Positions 4,999 through 7,258 of a DNA stretch of 7,258 nucleotides are shown here, in pieces. This stretch comes from Chroococcidiopsidaceae cyanobacterium CP_BM_RX_35. Lineage in GTDB: Bacteria > Cyanobacteriota > Cyanobacteriia > Cyanobacteriales > Chroococcidiopsidaceae. The translations under genes and the position numbers were made by a program. Numbering within the stretch: the first letter of the stretch is position 1; each line of letters begins with the position of its first letter. The notes beneath the pieces are model-generated. The model saw only the letters and a list, made by a program, of their open reading frames with translations, was not told where the DNA came from and did no database searches. The DNA is taken from the NCBI GenBank assembly GCA_019242465.1, contig JAFAVL010000544.1, positions 1 to 7,258 of the forward strand, in the 5' to 3' direction.

Positions 4999-6207
4999 AT
5001 GCAAAGCAAAACACCAACTGGGAAGAACACTTGGGGGGTAGCCGCCCTTGAATCATTCAGAAAACGGCTGAGAATCAGATTCAGGGTTAATAATCAACAG
5101 AAGTCATTCACCCTGGGGATAGCGGATACATCTGAGAACCGAGTTAAGGGAGAGTCAATAGTTCGCCAGATGCATCTGGATATGCTCTCAGGCAACTTTG
5201 ATAGCACTCTAGTCAAGTACAAACCTGTCTCTCATTTGACGGTTGTAGAGGCTATTAAGCCTAAAACAGGTTTAGATTTGGCTCAGCTATGGGACAAGTA
5301 CACAGAGTTTCGCGCTAAACAGGTTAGCGAAACTACACTGAAGCTCAACTATGCCAGAGTATCTAGCCATATCCAGAAGTTACCTACAAAGTCTCTAGCT
5401 GATGCTGTATTAATTAGAGACAGCTTATTGGAAAAAAACTCAGCCTATACAGCTAAGCGAATCCTGACACAAATAAATGCTTGCTGTAATTGGGCTATGA
5501 GGTCTAAGCTAATTGACTTGAACCCCTTCTATGAAATGGCAGCAGAAATCAAGCTATCTAAAACAGAATTAGAAAGCTTAGACATAGATCCATTTTCCAA
5601 GGAAGAGAGAGAGATAATCATTCAGGCATTTAAAGAACATGAACGATACAACCGCTATGCTGCATTTGTAGAATTTCTATTTCTGACTGGATGTAGGACA
5701 TCCGAGGCAGTTGGTTTGAAATGGAAGCATATCAGCCCGGATCTTTCAAAAATCACATTTAGTGAAACAATAGTAAATGTGTCAAGTAAAAAAATCCGTC
5801 AAGGACTTAAGACACAAGATAAACGTACATTTCCATGTAATAAACAACTTAGGTTATTCTTACTCTCAATCAAACCTGAAAATCTAGAACCTGATAGTCC
5901 TGTATTCACATCTATTAAAGGGCAAGAAATTAATGCTCATACATTTAATGCGATGTGTTGGCATGGATGTGTGAACAAGGGTAGACGCTATGTAGGAATT
6001 GTTCAAAAACTAGCAGATGAAGGGAAAATCAATCATTATAGACCTCAGTATCAAACTAGACACACATTTATTACTCTTTGCTTGGATGCTGGAGTAGAAG
6101 TTAAAGATGTGGCTAGATGGGTAGGCAATACTCCAGAGATAATTTATAAACACTATGCTGGTAATAAACGAGATTTACAAGTACCTGAAATTAAGCAATC
6201 TTATTGA
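4999..6207 (+). CDS. Tyrosine recombinase / phage-type integrase
   Basis: The protein has 402 residues, the usual size for an integrase with an arm-binding N-terminus. Residues about 12-70 (KRLRIRFRVNNQQKSFTLG) resemble the AP2-like arm-DNA-binding domain, 92-180 the core-binding SAM-like helices, and 200-395 the catalytic domain. Catalytic residues in order are R233 (TGCRTSEAVGL), K275 (QDKRTFP), R354 (YQTRHTF) and nucleophile Y386 (IIYKHYAG). The usual His of HxxR is Tyr351, and the late His/Trp position is Asn377 (WVGNTPE). It lies 149 bp from tRNA-Ser in the same direction, in DNA richer in A+T than its left neighbours, so it was probably acquired horizontally with an element integrated in the tRNA. 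The start ATG lacks a Shine-Dalgarno. The frame is closed by a TGA 15 bases upstream, so little N-terminal extension is possible. Confidence 0.93.
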   Translation: MQSKTPTGKNTWGVAALESFRKRLRIRFRVNNQQKSFTLGIADTSENRVKGESIVRQMHLDMLSGNFDSTLVKYKPVSHLTVVEAIKPKTGLDLAQLWDKYTEFRAKQVSETTLKLNYARVSSHIQKLPTKSLADAVLIRDSLLEKNSAYTAKRILTQINACCNWAMRSKLIDLNPFYEMAAEIKLSKTELESLDIDPFSKEEREIIIQAFKEHERYNRYAAFVEFLFLTGCRTSEAVGLKWKHISPDLSKITFSETIVNVSSKKIRQGLKTQDKRTFPCNKQLRLFLLSIKPENLEPDSPVFTSIKGQEINAHTFNAMCWHGCVNKGRRYVGIVQKLADEGKINHYRPQYQTRHTFITLCLDAGVEVKDVARWVGNTPEIIYKHYAGNKRDLQVPEIKQSY

Positions 6208-6255
6208 GAACTCGACTCTTAAAAACCTAATTCTTCCATTTATGATTCTCAATAA
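6201..6255 (+). repeat. 10-bp inverted repeat overlapping the integrase stop codon
   Basis: TTATTGAGAA (6201-6210, containing the TGA stop) and TTCTCAATAA (6246-6255) are perfect complements with a 35-base spacer. The stem is AT-rich and is followed by AATTTCCTTT, so it is at best a weak terminator. It could also be a protein-binding site at the end of the integrase gene. Confidence 0.45.
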
Positions 6256-6291
6256 AATTTCCTTTACATAACTTATGACAATAGGCTGTAA

Positions 6292-6444
6292 ATATATTAC
6301 GCTCCCCAGCCGAATCCGGAGCCGAAGCTTGGATCTATAATAGTAGAAAAGCAAAAACAAGATTCTAGTGCAGCAGATAATAGTATACTTCAGGATAGTA
6401 ATATAGATCCTGGTTTAATAGAAGCTAGCCTAGAAGATGTAAAC
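6292..6444 (+). pseudogene. Open, start-less 5' extension of the ribbon-helix-helix-like gene
   Basis: The frame of the following gene stays open for 51 codons back to a TAA at 6289-6291, with no ATG, GTG or TTG codon in it. It would encode a polar, acidic chain (APQPNPEPKLGS, then DSSAADNS, DPGLIEASLED). The sequence resembles the downstream N-terminal part: DPGLIEAS against ESGLTETE, and NPEPK against ESEPE, each from similar DNA. This suggests real coding sequence whose true start was lost, possibly when the integrase element or a deletion joined here. A chance open frame, with 6445 as the real start, is the alternative. The 237 bp from 6208 to 6444 hold nothing else I can support besides the inverted repeat at 6201-6255 and a 7-bp direct repeat AGCCGAA (6308-6314, 6320-6326). 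Confidence 0.35.
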
Positions 6445-6831
6445 ATGCTTGATTCAAGTAATCAAGCTAAAGGGGGACCGAAAGCAATAATTGAAGAATC
6501 GGAGCCGGAGGAAGAAACGAGGAGGGATGTGCTCTTTGAATCTGGAAATCGTGATTCAGGGCTCCCAGAATCTGGTTTAACAGAAACAGAATACAAGAAA
6601 GTGGCTATGAGGCTTTCATCAGAGGCGGTAGAAAGCTTAAGACAGTTGCAGGCGACGACAGGAGTTCCCTACGAAATTCTGGTGGATGTGATGATCCGCA
6701 ATTGGGACAAGCTTCCCCAACGCACAAGGGCGGTTTACTTGCAGCAGGCCAAACAGGTCAGAGTCGAGAGACTTCTAGCCGGTCAGGAGAAGACGATAAA
6801 GACAATGAGAACCAAGTATTTGGCTCATTAA
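6445..6831 (+). CDS. Putative ribbon-helix-helix-like small protein, possibly 5'-truncated
   Basis: From the first ATG the protein has 128 residues. Residues 1-48 are acidic and low in complexity (ESEPEEETRRD, then SGLPESGLTE), probably disordered. Residues 51-90 read KKVAMRLS, then SSEAVESLRQLQATTG, then VPYEILVDVMIRNW. This beta-helix-helix order is what CopG/Arc-type DNA-binding or antitoxin proteins show. The C-terminal 30 residues are basic and helical (QQAKQVRVERLLAGQEKTIK). I do not recognise a named family. The base composition rises in G+C from about 6480 on, unlike the integrase gene. No Shine-Dalgarno precedes the ATG, and the frame is open for 51 codons upstream, so the N-terminus is uncertain. 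The next gene starts 23 bp after the stop, consistent with co-transcription. Confidence 0.6.
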   Translation: MLDSSNQAKGGPKAIIEESEPEEETRRDVLFESGNRDSGLPESGLTETEYKKVAMRLSSEAVESLRQLQATTGVPYEILVDVMIRNWDKLPQRTRAVYLQQAKQVRVERLLAGQEKTIKTMRTKYLAH

Positions 6832-6854
6832 CATCCTCTCCACGCCTAGAGCGC

Positions 6855-7258
6855 ATGACGCGATTTCCACACGACCAATTTGCCAAAGACTATCTCAAGG
6901 AGTTGTTAGCACCTCTAGGTGAGGTGGAGACAAGCCGCGATGTCGCGGGGGAAGTTCGAGAGATTGATGTTTGGTTTACACCAACACCCCAAAGTCCGGG
7001 AGATGCTCAAGGCTTGGGCCTACTAGGGCGATTGGCTGCTAGTCCGGCGATTATTGAACCTTTCCGCAATGCTGTCACCAGAAGCCAGATTCGCAGCTGT
7101 ATGAGTAAACTATTTGATGTTCAAGCGGATTGGGAACGTCAGGCCAAACGAGAGAAAACGAGCATCCAAGAGGCGGATTTGGCAATGTTATGGATTCTTT
7201 CTCCCACAGCCTCAGAACCATTGCTGAAGGGATTTAAAGCTACCCTTGATGAAGATAA
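6855..7258 (+). CDS. Cyanobacterial conserved protein ('flagellar assembly protein H'-like), 5' part
   Basis: The ATG at 6855 opens a frame of 134 codons that is still open at the window edge. The start MTRFPHDQFAKDYLKELLAP, with VAGEVREIDVWF (30-41), LWILSPTAS and a conserved IIEPFRN, is what I recall of a family present in many copies in cyanobacteria. Databases often label it flagellar assembly protein H, which cannot be right in non-flagellated cyanobacteria. The strand EVREIDVWF with acidic E33, E36 and D38 could belong to a PD-(D/E)XK-like nuclease fold, but no full motif is visible, so this is a guess. The same frame is also open upstream to 6555, inside the preceding gene. I keep the ATG because the family begins with it. 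Function is unknown. Confidence 0.75.
   Translation, partial: MTRFPHDQFAKDYLKELLAPLGEVETSRDVAGEVREIDVWFTPTPQSPGDAQGLGLLGRLAASPAIIEPFRNAVTRSQIRSCMSKLFDVQADWERQAKREKTSIQEADLAMLWILSPTASEPLLKGFKATLDED

Noticed and set aside
6311..6317. CGAATCC, shared with the T arm of tRNA-Ser, as a possible second att site
   Set aside because: Only seven bases match and the flanks diverge at once, so this is expected by chance.
6175..6360. Minus-strand 61-codon frame opposite the integrase end
   Set aside because: It is an AT-rich spacer translation, biased to I, L, R and Y, with no motif or ribosome-binding site.
1..7258. CRISPR array, riboswitch, rRNA or insertion sequence
   Set aside because: No regularly spaced repeats, no recognisable aptamer core, no rRNA sequence and no transposase with terminal repeats were seen on either strand.

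Overview
The window looks like a cyanobacterial chromosome segment. Three things point that way. There are two perfect copies of the cyanobacterial HIP1 octamer GCGATCGC. A plant-type [2Fe-2S] ferredoxin is present. The gene families (JAMM protease next to MoeB, HisZ with a J-domain/TPR protein, the extended ferredoxin) read like cyanobacterial orthologues. Genus cannot be fixed from sequence reading alone.

Left part (1-4680), all on the minus strand. In transcription order: C-terminally extended [2Fe-2S] ferredoxin (4680-4312), inositol-monophosphatase family enzyme (4261-3425), J-domain/TPR protein (3322-2465), hisZ (2465-1197), a 227-bp gap, a small bacterial-type Fe-S ferredoxin (969-742), a JAMM/Mov34 metalloprotease (706-149), and the first 27 codons of a MoeB/ThiF-type E1-like enzyme (83-1, running off the window). 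The J-domain gene and hisZ overlap by one base (TAATG), so they are probably translationally coupled. The ferredoxin-JAMM-MoeB trio has gaps of only 35 and 65 bp and probably forms one operon for sulfur transfer through a ubiquitin-like carrier. The carrier gene itself is not in view.

Centre (4681-6290). A tRNA-Ser(GGA) on the plus strand has a perfect TATAAT -10 box. It is followed 149 bp later by a tyrosine recombinase in the same orientation, in visibly more AT-rich DNA without HIP1 sites. This is the usual layout of an element integrated into a tRNA 3' end, with the 3' half of the tRNA as the presumed attachment site. The integrase gene is bracketed by perfect inverted repeats: 12-bp arms ending 4 bases before its start codon and 10-bp arms starting on its stop codon. 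The upstream repeat contains a possible 12-codon leader peptide. Two overlapping, mutually exclusive hairpins lie between tRNA and integrase. No second attachment-site copy is visible, so the far end of the element is either outside the window or lost.

Right part (6290-7258), plus strand. A small protein with a ribbon-helix-helix-like core has a reading frame that stays open for 51 codons upstream of its first ATG without any usual start codon, so it may be a 5'-truncated gene. Then, 23 bp on, comes the start of a cyanobacterial conserved family often labelled 'flagellar assembly protein H' in databases, probably wrongly, which runs off the right edge. I found no CRISPR array, rRNA, recognisable riboswitch or complete insertion sequence. 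The most interesting area is the junction 4765-6450: tRNA, structured leader, integrase and a possibly truncated gene.
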